DNA from: Mycobacterium marseillense
GTDB taxonomy: Bacteria > Actinomycetota > Actinomycetes > Mycobacteriales > Mycobacteriaceae
DNA length: 64,000 nucleotides
Assembly (NCBI RefSeq): GCF_010731675.1
Contig: NZ_AP022584.1
Location: 5,146,001 to 5,210,000 of the forward strand
Reading direction: 5' to 3'
The notes beneath the pieces are model-generated. The model saw only the letters and a list, made by a program, of their open reading frames with translations, ran no database searches and was not told the DNA's origin. Shown here piece by piece: positions 46,401 through 55,221 of the stretch (the stretch's first letter is position 1; each line of letters opens with the position of its first letter). Both the position numbers and the translations under genes were made by a program.

Positions 46401-47383
46401 AACAAATTCTGGTTGTCGATCAGGACGACGAATTGCCGGGCCAGGACGGCAGCGACCAGGATGCCCAGCGCGGCCAGCATGGGATCGTGCACCGAATTGC
46501 CCGCCGCGTGTGCCCAGCCCACGGCGGCGGCGAGGAGCAGCGGCAGGTAGGGCAGCCACAACCGAGCGCGGAACTCGACCTCCTCCGGCGGTGGCGGCGC
46601 GGGGCTCTCGTGCGCGGCGGCCAGTCCCGCGAGCGCCAGGAGCGCCAGGCCCGCCACTCGGACCAGGTCTCCGACCCCGCCCGTGTGATAGCTGGCGATA
46701 CCGGTATGGAAGACCAGCACCATGTCGGCGAGGCAGATGGTGGCGACGCCGCCGGCGAGCAGGCTGCGGCTGGGCCGGTCACCGGGGCGAGCCCGGGACA
46801 GCATCAGGATCGCCGTTGTCACCTGGACGATGTCGGCGAAGACCTCCGCCAGCGTCACCACCCGCGCGCCGGAATGTTCCTGTAGCTGCGCTTCGACCAC
46901 GAACACCCAGGCGATGACGAACAGCGACGTCGCCACAATAAGACCGTCGAGAAGCAGACGTCGGGGGGTGTTGCGAGACAGCTGGGAGAGCAGCGTCAGC
47001 GAGGTCATGGCGCCGATCGGCCACAACAGCAGCACGAAATCGGCGGCCGCGGGATGGGTGGCGTGGTCGACTTCTGGGCGTACGTCGTAAACCGCCCAGA
47101 TGATCTCACCGGCGGCCCAGCCGAGCAGCGCCGTGACCAGCGCCAGCCAGCCGTAGCGTTGCCGTGGCGCCTTGAAGCGCGCCGCCCGTCCAGCGTATGC
47201 CGCCGTGATGGCAAGACACACCGCGATGACGAATCCATTGACCGGATGCGGGCCGCGCCATCCCTCGAACGAGGACAGCAGGATCGACAACGCGGCCGCG
47301 CCATACACGCCGGCGAGGAGCCACCCGGCGGACGCGGGCACCCCCGACCGCCGCCACGGATTCACCGCCCGCCGTCTCATCAC
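43448..47383 (-). CDS. Large membrane c-di-GMP protein: (TM sensor-GGDEF)-(TM sensor-GGDEF-EAL)
   Basis: 1311 aa, in a two-cassette design. Residues 20-330 hold about eight helices, followed by GGDEF 1 (330-495) with an intact active site (RLGGDEFAAV, D416-E417) but no RxxD inhibitory site. Residues 560-850 are a second copy of the helical sensor: EIIWAVYD...ADFVLLLWPIG in copy 1 matches DIVYALWV...ADPVYLVYYPLV in copy 2. GGDEF 2 (865-1035) has a broken active site (VGDDQF) but keeps R945-x2-D948 at the inhibitory-site position. The EAL domain (1050-1295) has E1082 (SVEAVLRW), N1140, E1172, D1201-D1202, K1222 and E1258, so phosphodiesterase activity is plausible. No homologue is recalled here in M. 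tuberculosis. The start ATG pair is at 47383/47380. Confidence 0.93.
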   Translation of the reverse strand: MMRRRAVNPWRRSGVPASAGWLLAGVYGAAALSILLSSFEGWRGPHPVNGFVIAVCLAITAAYAGRAARFKAPRQRYGWLALVTALLGWAAGEIIWAVYDVRPEVDHATHPAAADFVLLLWPIGAMTSLTLLSQLSRNTPRRLLLDGLIVATSLFVIAWVFVVEAQLQEHSGARVVTLAEVFADIVQVTTAILMLSRARPGDRPSRSLLAGGVATICLADMVLVFHTGIASYHTGGVGDLVRVAGLALLALAGLAAAHESPAPPPPEEVEFRARLWLPYLPLLLAAAVGWAHAAGNSVHDPMLAALGILVAAVLARQFVVLIDNQNLLSEVAREAFRDNLTGLANRALFLQRLEQAVGRRHPNGMPIAVLCLDLDNFKSVNDALGHPAGDELLVRVAGRLTAALGESGTIARLGGDEFAAVIEASVKESQAAAHRILDAFASAILIDGIPITVRPSIGFTVCTGASACTVDQLLRHADLAMYAAKREGGQCIRSFMPDLPLPYAFPPSPGSRGSAAAPSRVAVSAGAEATPQAPVPDVATPTTNAPAEQAADDALPPSRGIRVGFAVLAIGVIAFAASSVVHPDAGHGMFSATTLYSALTVLAAGLVVLRACRVAADRLAWSLIAAAMAFSAAGDIVYALWVPNGRSPSVADPVYLVYYPLVYAGLLLLMRARFKRLPIPIQLDSVVCALTLAAVVAAVTEGPMRAAALRTPATVWMGLVYPWIDLVLLALAAGMLPILGWRNEFRWVLLMAGLVLFAVADVAYLFQTTAGSYRVGTLLDACWPASSLLIAMASWSPSSAATALPRHRFSSYITPVTTSIVALGVIVLAHHSRPAATLAALSLVVATGRFSLTFRDVSLLHTNDRHAMTDELTALPNRHSLASALTALPASGSPGPASVPGRAQARRALLLLSLSDFHEITDSIGRQFGDELMCHIANRLSGCVRRDDMLARVGDDQFAVLLADGANLTAASAQAGRLLEALSEPIALDPITVQVEGRIAIALCPDHCDHPQELLSRAETAMAHAQSARSKIAVYDSSFEVYRNNDPDLIEDLRTALFDTDELRLHYQPKIDGRDGSVHSVEAVLRWQHPTRGTLLPEEFLPLAERAGLMRKISNRTLSMALQQVRCWREQGITLTVAVNLSTTNLLDIELVGTVERLLANYDLPADALILEITESALVDSARSRNTVAALQRLGIRISLDDYGTGWSSLARLQEVSVDELKLDRIFVTRLAHDARSVAIVRSTVALAHNLGADLVAEGVENEATLNALRRYGCMITQGFVHTAPLPPDELRDWIASHAPEPHSSQSNRRA

Positions 47384-47533
47384 CGCTCCAGCCGCTCCCC
47401 TGCTGTGTGGTGAAGAAACCGAACAACTTCACCACGAGTTACAGGGCATTAAACCGCTGCACACGTGCGTTAAGTGTGGCTTTTGCCAGGTTGGGCCGCG
47501 GCTGGTGCCTTCGAAGGACGGCCGCCGAGGAGC

Positions 47534-47968
47534 CTATTCCGGCTGACTTGCGTCGATACGAGCCAGCGCGTTGCGCAGAATCTGTCCGGTGGCGTCGCGG
47601 TCGGGGTCGCGACGCAGCAGCATTCCCTTGGCGACCGACAACTTGTCGCCATTGCGGCGCGGCAGGACGTGTAGGTGGATGTGGAACACCGTCTGAAACG
47701 CGGCGCTGCCGTCGTTGATGGCGATATTGGTCGCGTCGGCCAGTTCCGTCGTGCGCGCGGCCCGGGCGATGCGTTGGCCCAGGGTGACCATGCCGGCCAG
47801 CGTCTCCGGTGTGGTGTCGGTGAGATCGACGCTGTGGCGCTTGGGCACCACCAGCGTGTGGCCACGAGTGAAGGGGCGGATGTCGAGGATCGCCAGGTAA
47901 TCGTCGTCTTCGTAGATCCGGATGGCCGGAGCTTCCCCGGCGACGACCGCACAGAACACGCAGGACAT
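47534..47968 (-). CDS. HIT-family nucleotide hydrolase (Rv1262c-like)
   Basis: Small nucleotide-binding hydrolase or transferase of 144 aa. Key features are CVFCAVVAGEAPAIRIYED with a zinc-type CxxC, FTRGHTLVVPKRH and the histidine triad HIHLHVLPRR near residue 100. Family members split AMP from adenosine phosphoramidates or dinucleoside polyphosphates. ATG 47968 gives the normal HIT length; the open frame continues far upstream but inside the divergent amidase gene. The amidase starts 84 nt away on the other strand. Confidence 0.93.
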   Translation of the reverse strand: MSCVFCAVVAGEAPAIRIYEDDDYLAILDIRPFTRGHTLVVPKRHSVDLTDTTPETLAGMVTLGQRIARAARTTELADATNIAINDGSAAFQTVFHIHLHVLPRRNGDKLSVAKGMLLRRDPDRDATGQILRNALARIDASQPE

Positions 47969-48052
47969 GTCGCCCACGGTACTTGTCGCCGCGCCGCGAC
48001 CACGCCGAGACCAACGGCGGACCGGCCCGTTTTGGCGGGATAGGCTGCCGCG

Positions 48053-49438
48053 GTGAACGATCTCGCCTTCGCCGGCGCGGCGGCACAAGCGCGCATGCTG
48101 GCCAACGGTGAACTGACCGCGCCGGAGTTGCTCGAGGTCTACCTGGCGCGGATCGCGCAGTTCGACAGCCAACTGCGGTGTTACCGCGTGGTGCTCGCCG
48201 ACAGGGCTCGCTACGAGGCCGCTGCGGCGCAGGACCGCCTGGACGCGGGCGAACGGCTGCCGCTGCTCGGTGTGCCGGTCGCGGTCAAGGACGACGTCGA
48301 CGTCGCCGGGGAGGTGACGACCTTCGGCAGCGGCGGACACCGGCCGCCGGTGAGCGCCGACGCGGAGGTGGTGCGCCGGTTGCGCGCCGCGGGCGCCGTC
48401 ATCATCGGCAAGACCAATGTGCCCGAGCTGATGATGATGCCGTATACCGAGTCGCTGACCTTTGGCGCTACCTGTAATCCGTGGGATCCCAGGCGCACGC
48501 CGGGAGGCAGCAGCGGCGGCAGCGCCGCCGCGGTCGCCGCCGGGCTGGCCCCGCTGGCGTTGGGATCCGACGGCGGCGGCTCGATTCGCATCCCGGCGAC
48601 CTGGTGTGGCGTATTCGGCCTGAAGCCGCAACGCGATCGGGTGTCGCTGGAACCCCATGACGATGCCTGGTACGGGTTGAGCGTCAACGGCCCGATTGCC
48701 CGCACGGTGCTAGACGCGGCCGTGTTCCTGGACGCGACGTCGACGGTGCCCGGTCCCGAGGGGGAATTCGTGACCGCGGCGACGCGAAGGCCCGGCCGGC
48801 TGCGAATTGCGTTGAGCACCAAGGCCCCCACCCCGCTGCCGGTTCGGGTCGGCAAGCGGGAGCTGGCGGCGGTCGACCAGGCCGGCGCGTTGCTGCGCGA
48901 TCTCGGGCATGACGTCATCACGGCCGACCCGGAATATCCGGCCTCGGCGATCCTCACCAACTACCTGCCCCGCTACTTGCGGGGCATCTGCGACGACGCG
49001 GACGCCCTGGCTCATCCGGAACGTCTGGAACCGCGCACCCGCAACCTGGCCCGCTTGGGGTCGTTTTTCTCGGATCGCCGGATGGAGTCCATCCGGGCGG
49101 CCGAGGGGGCCGTCGTCTCGCGCATCCAGGCGATCTTCGACGATGTCGACGTCGTCATCACGCCCGGAACAGCGACGGGCCCATCGCGTATCGGGGCCTA
49201 CCAACGGCGCGGCGCAGTGTCGACTCTGCTGAGAGTGGGCCAATACGTTCCCTTCCAACAGGTTTGGAATCTGACCGGACAGCCCGCCGCGGTGGTTCCC
49301 TGGGACTTGGATCCAGACGGTCTGCCGATGTCGGTCCAACTGGTCGGCCGGCCGTATGACGAAGCGACGCTGTTGTCGTTGTCGGCGCAGATCGAATCCG
49401 CGCGACCGTGGGCACTTCGCCGGCCGCCGGTGTCGTGA
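48053..49438 (+). CDS. amiB2: Amidase-signature family hydrolase AmiB2
   Basis: Amide hydrolase of 461 aa using a Ser-cisSer-Lys triad. The lysine is in VPVAVKDDVDVAGEVTTFGS and the serines in the Gly/Ser-rich signature GGSSGGSAAAVAAGLAPLA followed by GSDGGGSIRIPATWCGVFGL. The natural amide is unknown. GTG 48053 is the start and the length matches M. tuberculosis AmiB2 (about 462 aa). It ends 13 nt before the convergent glycosylase gene. Confidence 0.94.
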   Translation: MNDLAFAGAAAQARMLANGELTAPELLEVYLARIAQFDSQLRCYRVVLADRARYEAAAAQDRLDAGERLPLLGVPVAVKDDVDVAGEVTTFGSGGHRPPVSADAEVVRRLRAAGAVIIGKTNVPELMMMPYTESLTFGATCNPWDPRRTPGGSSGGSAAAVAAGLAPLALGSDGGGSIRIPATWCGVFGLKPQRDRVSLEPHDDAWYGLSVNGPIARTVLDAAVFLDATSTVPGPEGEFVTAATRRPGRLRIALSTKAPTPLPVRVGKRELAAVDQAGALLRDLGHDVITADPEYPASAILTNYLPRYLRGICDDADALAHPERLEPRTRNLARLGSFFSDRRMESIRAAEGAVVSRIQAIFDDVDVVITPGTATGPSRIGAYQRRGAVSTLLRVGQYVPFQQVWNLTGQPAAVVPWDLDPDGLPMSVQLVGRPYDEATLLSLSAQIESARPWALRRPPVS

Positions 49439-49451
49439 GTGAACTTCGGCG

Positions 49452-49952
49452 CTACGCCGCGCCGGTAATCACCGCCCACGCCGCGAGCTTGGCACCCGGC
49501 CGTATCGCGTGGGCCGGGCTGGTCGACGGCAGCCGGTGGTACTGGATCTCGTCGGGGGATACCACCCGCCTGCGGTAGAGGTCGGCGGCCTTGACGCCGT
49601 TGAAGTAGACCGCCGTGATGGCGGGGTAGTCGGCGAAGAAATTGCCAAAGTCGTTGACCACCAAACTTGTTGGATCGATGGCCGAGTCGGCGCTGCCGCC
49701 GCGACGGCACGCGTGCAGCACGTCCCAGAGCGCGATTCCGTGGGTTTGCAGTTCGGCCAGCCGCCGGTCGTAGGGCGCGGCGGCCTCGAAGCCGAAAAGC
49801 TCACCGGTGATCGACCAGAACGCGTTGCGCGGGTTGGCGTAGTACTGGCCCGCCACCAGTGATTGCGCACTGGGAAACGAACCCAGGATCAGCGTCCTGG
49901 CGCGCCCGTCGACGACCGGCGGGAATCCCCGCAGCAGCGGTGTGCTCATCAC
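49452..49952 (-). CDS. DNA-deoxyinosine glycosylase-like protein (UDG superfamily)
   Basis: A 166-aa base-excision repair enzyme candidate. Motif 1 is [20 protein letters not shown] then RNAFWSI, as in the family of DNA-deoxyinosine (hypoxanthine) glycosylases. Motif 2 is the C-terminal LPSTSPAHA. It lacks Fe-S cysteines, unlike UdgB. GTG 49952 and ATG 49949 are adjacent start options after a GTGAGG ribosome site. It sits between amiB2 and the cyclase gene, and I do not recall it in M. tuberculosis. The family name is from motif pattern; activity is not proven by sequence. Confidence 0.82.
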   Translation of the reverse strand: MMSTPLLRGFPPVVDGRARTLILGSFPSAQSLVAGQYYANPRNAFWSITGELFGFEAAAPYDRRLAELQTHGIALWDVLHACRRGGSADSAIDPTSLVVNDFGNFFADYPAITAVYFNGVKAADLYRRRVVSPDEIQYHRLPSTSPAHAIRPGAKLAAWAVITGAA

Positions 49953-49989
49953 CTCACATCATGACGCGCCGGCGTTGTACGTTGGCGAC

Positions 49990-51114
49990 GTGCACGACGG
50001 GGACGACCGCACCATCAACGACCTGCTCGAAGGGCTCGAGGGAACCGCGCGCACGGAGCGGGCCGAACTGGTGCGGTGGCTGTTCGAGCAGGGCATCACC
50101 GCCGAGGAGATCCGGGCGACCAATCCTCCGCTGTTGCTGGCCACCCGCCACATCATCGGGGACGATGGCACGTACGTGTCCACGCGGGAGATCAGCGAGA
50201 CCCACGGCATCGACCTAGGGCTGCTGCAGCAGGTGCAGCGCGCTATCGGTCTGGTCCGGGTCGACGACCCCGACGCGGTCGTTCATATGCGGGCCGACGG
50301 TGAAGCCGCCGCCTTCGCGCAACGGTTCGTCGAGGTGGGACTGGATCCCGAGCTCGTGGTTCTCGTGGTCCGGGTGCTTGCCGAAGGTCTGTCGCGGACC
50401 GCCGAGGTCATGCGGTACTCGGCGCTGTCGGCGATCATGCGTCCGGGCGCCAGCGAGCTCGAAATCGCCCAAGCCTCAAAAGCTTTGGTGACCGAGATTG
50501 CGCCCATGCTGGGCCCGATGATCCAGCACATGCTGTTCATGCAACTGCGCCACATGATGGAGACCGAAGCGGTCAATGCGGCCGAGCGCGCCGCCGGCAA
50601 GCCGCTCCCGGGCGCGCGCCGGATCAGCGTTGCCTTCGCCGACCTGGTCGGCTTCACCCGGATCGGCGAGGCGGTCACGCCCGAAGAGCTGGGGCATCTC
50701 GCCAACCGGCTGGCCATCCTCGCCCGCGACATGACCGTCCCCCCGGTGCGTTTCATCAAGACCATCGGCGACGCGGTGATGTTCGTCAGTCCCGAGCCGC
50801 AGCCGTTGCTCGACGTCGTCGTGAAACTGGTCGAAGCGGTCGATTCCGACAACGACTTCCCTCGGCTGCGGGCGGGCGTGGCCTCCGGCATGGCGGTGAG
50901 TCGGGCCGGCGATTGGTTCGGCAGTCCGGTCAACGTGGCGAGCCGTGTCACGAGCGTGGCGCGCCCGGGCACGGTCCTGGCGGCGGATTCGGTGTGGGAC
51001 GTCATCGGGGAGCGCGGCGAATTTTCGGGATCCTTCGCCGGCGCCCGCCACCTCAAGGGCATCAAGGGCGAGGTCAAACTGTTTCGCATCCGGCGCGGCG
51101 ACGCCGAGGACTGA
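49990..51114 (+). CDS. Class III adenylyl cyclase with N-terminal autoinhibitory pH-sensing domain (Rv1264-like)
   Basis: Makes cAMP from ATP. The 374-aa protein has an N-terminal regulatory domain (about 1-200) of the Rv1264 type, an autoinhibitory domain that relieves inhibition at acid pH in M. tuberculosis. The C-terminal catalytic domain has [14 protein letters not shown] (first metal Asp), [12 protein letters not shown] (substrate-specifying Lys and second metal Asp) and [14 protein letters not shown] (transition-state Asn and Arg), so all catalytic residues are present. GTG 49990 aligns with the M. tuberculosis N-terminus; the upstream frame to 49942 overlaps the divergent glycosylase start. 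Confidence 0.94.
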   Translation: MHDGDDRTINDLLEGLEGTARTERAELVRWLFEQGITAEEIRATNPPLLLATRHIIGDDGTYVSTREISETHGIDLGLLQQVQRAIGLVRVDDPDAVVHMRADGEAAAFAQRFVEVGLDPELVVLVVRVLAEGLSRTAEVMRYSALSAIMRPGASELEIAQASKALVTEIAPMLGPMIQHMLFMQLRHMMETEAVNAAERAAGKPLPGARRISVAFADLVGFTRIGEAVTPEELGHLANRLAILARDMTVPPVRFIKTIGDAVMFVSPEPQPLLDVVVKLVEAVDSDNDFPRLRAGVASGMAVSRAGDWFGSPVNVASRVTSVARPGTVLAADSVWDVIGERGEFSGSFAGARHLKGIKGEVKLFRIRRGDAED

Positions 51115-51265
51115 CGACCGATATGGGCAGGCCCGGTGCGACTCCTGGGGGCGTCTGACTCCGTCTTACGCGTGTCCTACGCGGCCGGATTCCTACCCCG
51201 TGTTCCGGCACTTCGAATTGGTCGCTTCCCGGGCCTGCTTCGCTACCCAAAATACGCCGTCGAAC

Positions 51266-51286
51266 AGCCCGGATCAACGGGTTTTT
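51266..51286 (+). terminator. Weak hairpin plus T-run after the cyclase gene
   Basis: AGCCCG, loop GATCAA, CGGGTT, followed by a run of Ts. The stem has four GC pairs plus two weak pairs, about 150 nt past the cyclase stop. The rest of the 261-nt gap shows no gene. Confidence 0.3.
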
Positions 51287-51362
51287 GGGGCCCGGGGATG
51301 AGCTCGACGACCGGCCGGCTTTCGCCCCAGGCGAATGCCATTCCATTACAGGCGCAACGGTG

Positions 51363-51376
51363 TAATCATGTAATCA
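51363..51376 (+). promoter_or_regulatory. Possible -10 element for leaderless transcription of the 51376 gene
   Basis: The 8-nt unit TGTAATCA occurs twice in direct contact (51361-51368 and 51369-51376), the second running into the start codon. TAATCA at 51363 is -10-like and lies the usual distance upstream of the A of ATG 51376. There is no ribosome site, so a leaderless mRNA is likely. Confidence 0.35.
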
Positions 51377-51960
51377 TGAAACCCCATCACACCCACGGGC
51401 GGCGATACGGCCGCCCCGGCGGCTGGCAGCAAGCCCAGCAGCCCGACGCCGGCGACGCCGCGGAATGGTTCGCCGGACGTCTTCCGGAGGACTGGTTCGA
51501 CGGCGACCCCACGGTGGTCGTCGACCGCGAAGAGATCACGGTCATCGGAAAGCTCGCGGACACGGCGAGCGCCGAAAACGCGGACAGTGAGGCCCGCGCC
51601 GCGGGGCGAGCCTCACGGTTCCGCGAGGACACGCGATCCGAGCGAATGCGTATCGCCGACGAAGCCCAGGATCGCTACGGACGCAAAGTTTCCTGGGGGG
51701 TCGAGGTCGGCTCGGCATCGGGCACGGAACGAATCCTGTTCACCCACATCGCGGTACCTGTCATGACCCGGCTGAAACAACCCGAACGTCAGGTGCTCGA
51801 CACGTTGGTCGATGCCGGTGTCGCGCGGTCCCGCGCCGACGCGCTGGCGTGGTCGGTGAAGCTGGTCGGTGAGCATGCCGAGGAGTGGCTGGCCAAATTG
51901 CGCGACGCGATGACGGCGGTCGACGACCTGCGCGCGCAGGGACCGGATCTGCAGTCGTAG
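51376..51960 (+). CDS. Conserved actinobacterial protein of unknown function (position of Rv1265)
   Basis: A 194-aa soluble protein. After a basic, Gln/Gly-rich start come EWFAGRLPEDWFDGDPTVVV, DREEITVIGKL, a charged helix (RASRFREDTRSERMRIADEA), RYGRKVSWGVEVG, and the best conserved stretch HIAVPVMTRLKQPERQVLDT. This leads to LVDAGVARSRADALAWSVKL, a pattern reminiscent of ribbon-helix-helix proteins. It occupies the place of Rv1265 next to the adenylyl cyclase, but I cannot confirm homology. The spacing suggests its own promoter. It converges on embR, 74 nt away. Confidence 0.78.
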   Translation: MKPHHTHGRRYGRPGGWQQAQQPDAGDAAEWFAGRLPEDWFDGDPTVVVDREEITVIGKLADTASAENADSEARAAGRASRFREDTRSERMRIADEAQDRYGRKVSWGVEVGSASGTERILFTHIAVPVMTRLKQPERQVLDTLVDAGVARSRADALAWSVKLVGEHAEEWLAKLRDAMTAVDDLRAQGPDLQS

Positions 51961-52034
51961 CAAAGCCGCAGTGCCCTAACGGTATTGGCGCGTAACCGTC
52001 CGACAATTGCCGGGTTCCTCAGCGCGGAAGGGTT

Positions 52035-53180
52035 CTACGTGTCGGTGGGGTCGCCTGAGGCGAGCCGAAAGGTGAATTCGTCGTCGCAGATGCGGATGCG
52101 GTCACCGTTCCGCAGACCGGCGGCCGCGACGATTCGTTGGCCCTGCACGTGCACGCCGTTGGAGGACCGCAGGTCGTTGATCATGTAACTGTTTCCCGTG
52201 TCGACGATGACGGCGTGGTGGCGGCTGACTTTGGGGGAGTCGAGGACGATGTCGTTGTCGCTCAGGCGCCCAATGGTTGTCGACGCGTGCAGCGGATACC
52301 TGCGCCCCGAGGCGTCGTGCAGATGCGCGACCGCGTTCTGGTCCGACGCGACGGCGTATTGCTCGAGAACGGTGATCGTGACCGCCGCGGTCGTCATCGC
52401 GGTCTTCTTGGCGTCCAGCGGTTCCTGCCGCAGGATCCGGTCGTTGAGGGTGCGCAGGTTGTGGCCCGGGTCGATCCCGAGGTCATCGGCGAGCGATTTC
52501 TGCACGCGGCGGTAGGCCGCCAACGCGTCGGACTGGCGGTCGGTGAGGTAGTAGGCGGTCATCAACTGAGCCCACAGCTGCTCGCGGTAAGGGTGCTCCT
52601 GGGTCAGCGATTCCAGTTCGGTGATGACGGTAAAGCCTCGCCCGCAGGCAATCTCGGCCTCGGCCTTGGCCGTGTGGGCGAGGACCTTCTCCTCGACGAG
52701 GGAGGTGGTGAACGGGTCGACGAACCGAAAGTCCGCCAGGTCCTCGAGCACCGGGCCGCGCCATTGGTCGAGCGCGGCCGAGAGATGCTGACTGGCCTGT
52801 TCGAATCGGCCGGCCGCCGCCGCCTGCAACCCGGCGGCGTTCTCGGCGATGAACCGGCCGAGATCGCACGCGTCCTTGGCGACATTGAGCCGATAGCCCG
52901 GCGGCGCCGCGACCAACACCGCGCGCGGGTCGACTCCGGCGCCGCTCAGCAGCTTGCGCAGGTTGGACACGTAGGAGTGGATGCTGGTCCGCGCCCCCGA
53001 GGGTGGCGCCTCGTCCCACAGGGCGGTGATCAGCCGGTCGACGCTGACCGGGTTGTTGCGGTTCATCAGCAGCACGGCCAGCACCGCCCGCTGCTTGGGC
53101 GTGCCCAACGGAACCAGCACGCCGTCGACGCTCATCTCCAACGGCCCGAGCAGCCCGAAGTCGAGACGTTTGTCCGCCAT
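52035..53180 (-). CDS. embR: SARP/OmpR-type regulator EmbR with FHA domain
   Basis: Transcriptional regulator of arabinan synthesis genes (embCAB) in M. tuberculosis. The 381-aa protein has an N-terminal winged-helix domain (RLDFGLLGPLEMSVDGVLVP then GTPKQRAVLAVLL), a bacterial transcriptional activation domain (YREQLWAQLMTAYYLTDRQS), and a C-terminal FHA domain that reads phosphothreonine (TTIGRLSDNDIVL, KVSRHHAVIVDTG, NDLRSSNGVHVQ). In M. tuberculosis the kinase PknH, encoded next to embR, phosphorylates it. Here no kinase gene is adjacent: downstream is the 51376 gene and upstream an ABC transporter, so the input kinase must be elsewhere. ATG 53180. Confidence 0.94.
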   Translation of the reverse strand: MADKRLDFGLLGPLEMSVDGVLVPLGTPKQRAVLAVLLMNRNNPVSVDRLITALWDEAPPSGARTSIHSYVSNLRKLLSGAGVDPRAVLVAAPPGYRLNVAKDACDLGRFIAENAAGLQAAAAGRFEQASQHLSAALDQWRGPVLEDLADFRFVDPFTTSLVEEKVLAHTAKAEAEIACGRGFTVITELESLTQEHPYREQLWAQLMTAYYLTDRQSDALAAYRRVQKSLADDLGIDPGHNLRTLNDRILRQEPLDAKKTAMTTAAVTITVLEQYAVASDQNAVAHLHDASGRRYPLHASTTIGRLSDNDIVLDSPKVSRHHAVIVDTGNSYMINDLRSSNGVHVQGQRIVAAAGLRNGDRIRICDDEFTFRLASGDPTDT

Positions 53181-53304
53181 CGCGCCTACCGGCCCTTCCC
53201 GGCCGCGGCGTCGGGTGCCAAAGAGGTCACGAGTGTTGATTGTGCCGCCAAGCGGGCGGATTCGTTGGGAATCCCGGCTTGGCCTGCCTCGGATGCGTTC
53301 GGTC

Positions 53305-55221
53305 TCAGGCCCGCGTCATCGCGTAATAGGCGCCGCGCCGGGCCAGCAGTTCGGCGTGGTTGCCTTGTTCGACGATCCGGCCGGCCTCGACAACCAGGAT
53401 CCGGTCGGCGTCGCGGATCGTCGAAAGGCGATGCGCGATAATGAAACTCGTCCGATCCCGGCGCAGTTCGCGCATGGCGTGCTGGATCAGGACCTCAGTG
53501 CGGGTGTCGACCGAGCTGGTCGCCTCATCCAGGATCAGCAGCTGCGGGCGGGCGAGGAATGCGCGCGCGATGGTGATGAGTTGCTTTTCGCCGGCGCTGA
53601 TGTTGGCGCCGTCGCCGCTGACTCGGGTTTGGTAGCCGGCCGGCAACGAAAGCACGAACCGGTCGACGTGAGCCGCCTCGGCGGCGGCTACCACCTCGTC
53701 GTCACCCGCACCGGGCCTCCCGTAGGCGATGTTCTCCGCGATCGTGCCGTCAAACAGCCAGGTGTCCTGCAGCACCATGCCGATCCGCGACCTCAGCGAA
53801 TGCCGGTCCAAGGTGGTGATGTCCACCCCGTCGAGCAGGATCTGGCCGGCGTCGACGTCATAGAACCGCATCAACAGGTTCACCAGCGTGGTCTTGCCGG
53901 CCCCGGTCGGTCCGACGATCGCCACCGTGCTACCCGGTTCGGCCACCAGCGACAGGTCTTCGATCACCGGCACGCCGGGGAGATAGGCGAAGCTGACGTG
54001 CGCGAATTCGACCCTGCCGGCGCAGCGCTGGGCGTCGCCATTAGTTGGGCGCCCCGCGGGTTCGGGATCCGGCGCCTGATCGGGTTCGTCGAGCAGTGCG
54101 AAGACGCGTTCGGCACTGGCCACCCCGGACTGCAGGGTGTTGTACATCCCGGCCAGTTGGCTCAGGGGCGAATTGAACTGTCGCACATACTGAATGAATG
54201 CCTGGATGTTGCCCAGGGTGATGTGCCCGGTGGCCACCCGCAGGCCGCCCACCACGGCGACGGCGACATAGCCGAGGTTGCCGATGAACGTCGTCGCCGG
54301 TGCCACCAGCCCGGAGAAGAACTGGGCACCGAAACTGGACCGGTAGACGTCGTCGTTGAGGGCGCGAAACTGCTCGCGGGCCGCGGCCTGGTGGCCGAAC
54401 GTCTTGACGACCGTGAATCCGCTGTAGGTCTCCTCGATGTGGGCGTTGAGGCGCCCGATGCTCCTCCATTGGGCGAGGAACAGGCGCTGGGAACGCCGCG
54501 CGATCGCCCGGGTCGCCAGCAGCGACAGCGGCACGGTCAGCACGGTGATCCCAACCAGCAGCGGCGAAATGGACAGCATCATCGCCAGCACCGCCACCAC
54601 GGTGAGAACTGCGGTCAGCAGCTGGCTGATCGTCATGGACAGTGACGATTGGACGTTGTCGATGTCGTTGGTGACCCGGCTCAGCAACTCGCCGCGCTGG
54701 TGTCCGTCGAAGTACGACAACGGCAACCGGTGAATCTTGTCCTCGACATCGGAGCGCAGCGCCACCATGGTGCGCTGCACGGTGAGGTTGAGCAGCCGCG
54801 CCTGCGCCCAAATGAGCACCGAGGAAACGAGATAGAGGACCAGCGCCAAACTCAGCGTTCGTCCGACGGCACCGAAGTCCACCCCGTGGCCCGGTGTCAC
54901 ATGCATCCCGGACAGCAGGTCGGCGAAGGTGTTCTCCCCCCGGCTGCGTGCGGCGGAGACGGCTTGTGCCTTGCTGATGCCGGCGGGGAGCTGGCGCCCG
55001 ATGACGCCGTTGAACAGCAAATCGGTGGCATGGCCCAGGATCCGCGGAACGATCACGCCGATCGCCGTGCCCGCGAGTCCCAGCGTGATCACCGCGATGC
55101 TCAGCTTGCGTTGCGGCGCAAGTTGTTTCACCAACCGGACGGCCGAGCTCCAGAAATCGCGGGACCGCCCGGCCGGCGGCGCCGCCACGCCGCGGGTCGC
55201 GATGCCGGTCGACGAGGTCAT
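53305..55221 (-). CDS. ABC exporter half-transporter, catalytically canonical NBD (Rv1272c-like)
   Basis: Second half of a heterodimeric type I exporter, 638 aa. Residues 40-350 hold six transmembrane helices. In the nucleotide-binding domain, Walker A is GPTGAGKTT (437-445), the signature is degenerate (ISAGEKQ, 541-547), Walker B plus catalytic Glu is [10 protein letters not shown] (E566), and the switch His is H597. ATG 55221 overlaps the partner's stop by 4 nt (ATGA). The frame is open much further upstream but lies over the partner gene in another frame, so the long reading is not real. The substrate is probably a lipid or drug. The gene has a 124-nt gap to embR, where M. tuberculosis carries Rv1268c-Rv1271c. 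Confidence 0.93.
   Translation of the reverse strand: MTSSTGIATRGVAAPPAGRSRDFWSSAVRLVKQLAPQRKLSIAVITLGLAGTAIGVIVPRILGHATDLLFNGVIGRQLPAGISKAQAVSAARSRGENTFADLLSGMHVTPGHGVDFGAVGRTLSLALVLYLVSSVLIWAQARLLNLTVQRTMVALRSDVEDKIHRLPLSYFDGHQRGELLSRVTNDIDNVQSSLSMTISQLLTAVLTVVAVLAMMLSISPLLVGITVLTVPLSLLATRAIARRSQRLFLAQWRSIGRLNAHIEETYSGFTVVKTFGHQAAAREQFRALNDDVYRSSFGAQFFSGLVAPATTFIGNLGYVAVAVVGGLRVATGHITLGNIQAFIQYVRQFNSPLSQLAGMYNTLQSGVASAERVFALLDEPDQAPDPEPAGRPTNGDAQRCAGRVEFAHVSFAYLPGVPVIEDLSLVAEPGSTVAIVGPTGAGKTTLVNLLMRFYDVDAGQILLDGVDITTLDRHSLRSRIGMVLQDTWLFDGTIAENIAYGRPGAGDDEVVAAAEAAHVDRFVLSLPAGYQTRVSGDGANISAGEKQLITIARAFLARPQLLILDEATSSVDTRTEVLIQHAMRELRRDRTSFIIAHRLSTIRDADRILVVEAGRIVEQGNHAELLARRGAYYAMTRA

Noticed and set aside
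47969..48658. Longer HIT protein
   Set aside because: The extension is antisense to amiB2; HIT proteins start with the CxFC segment, which follows ATG 47968.
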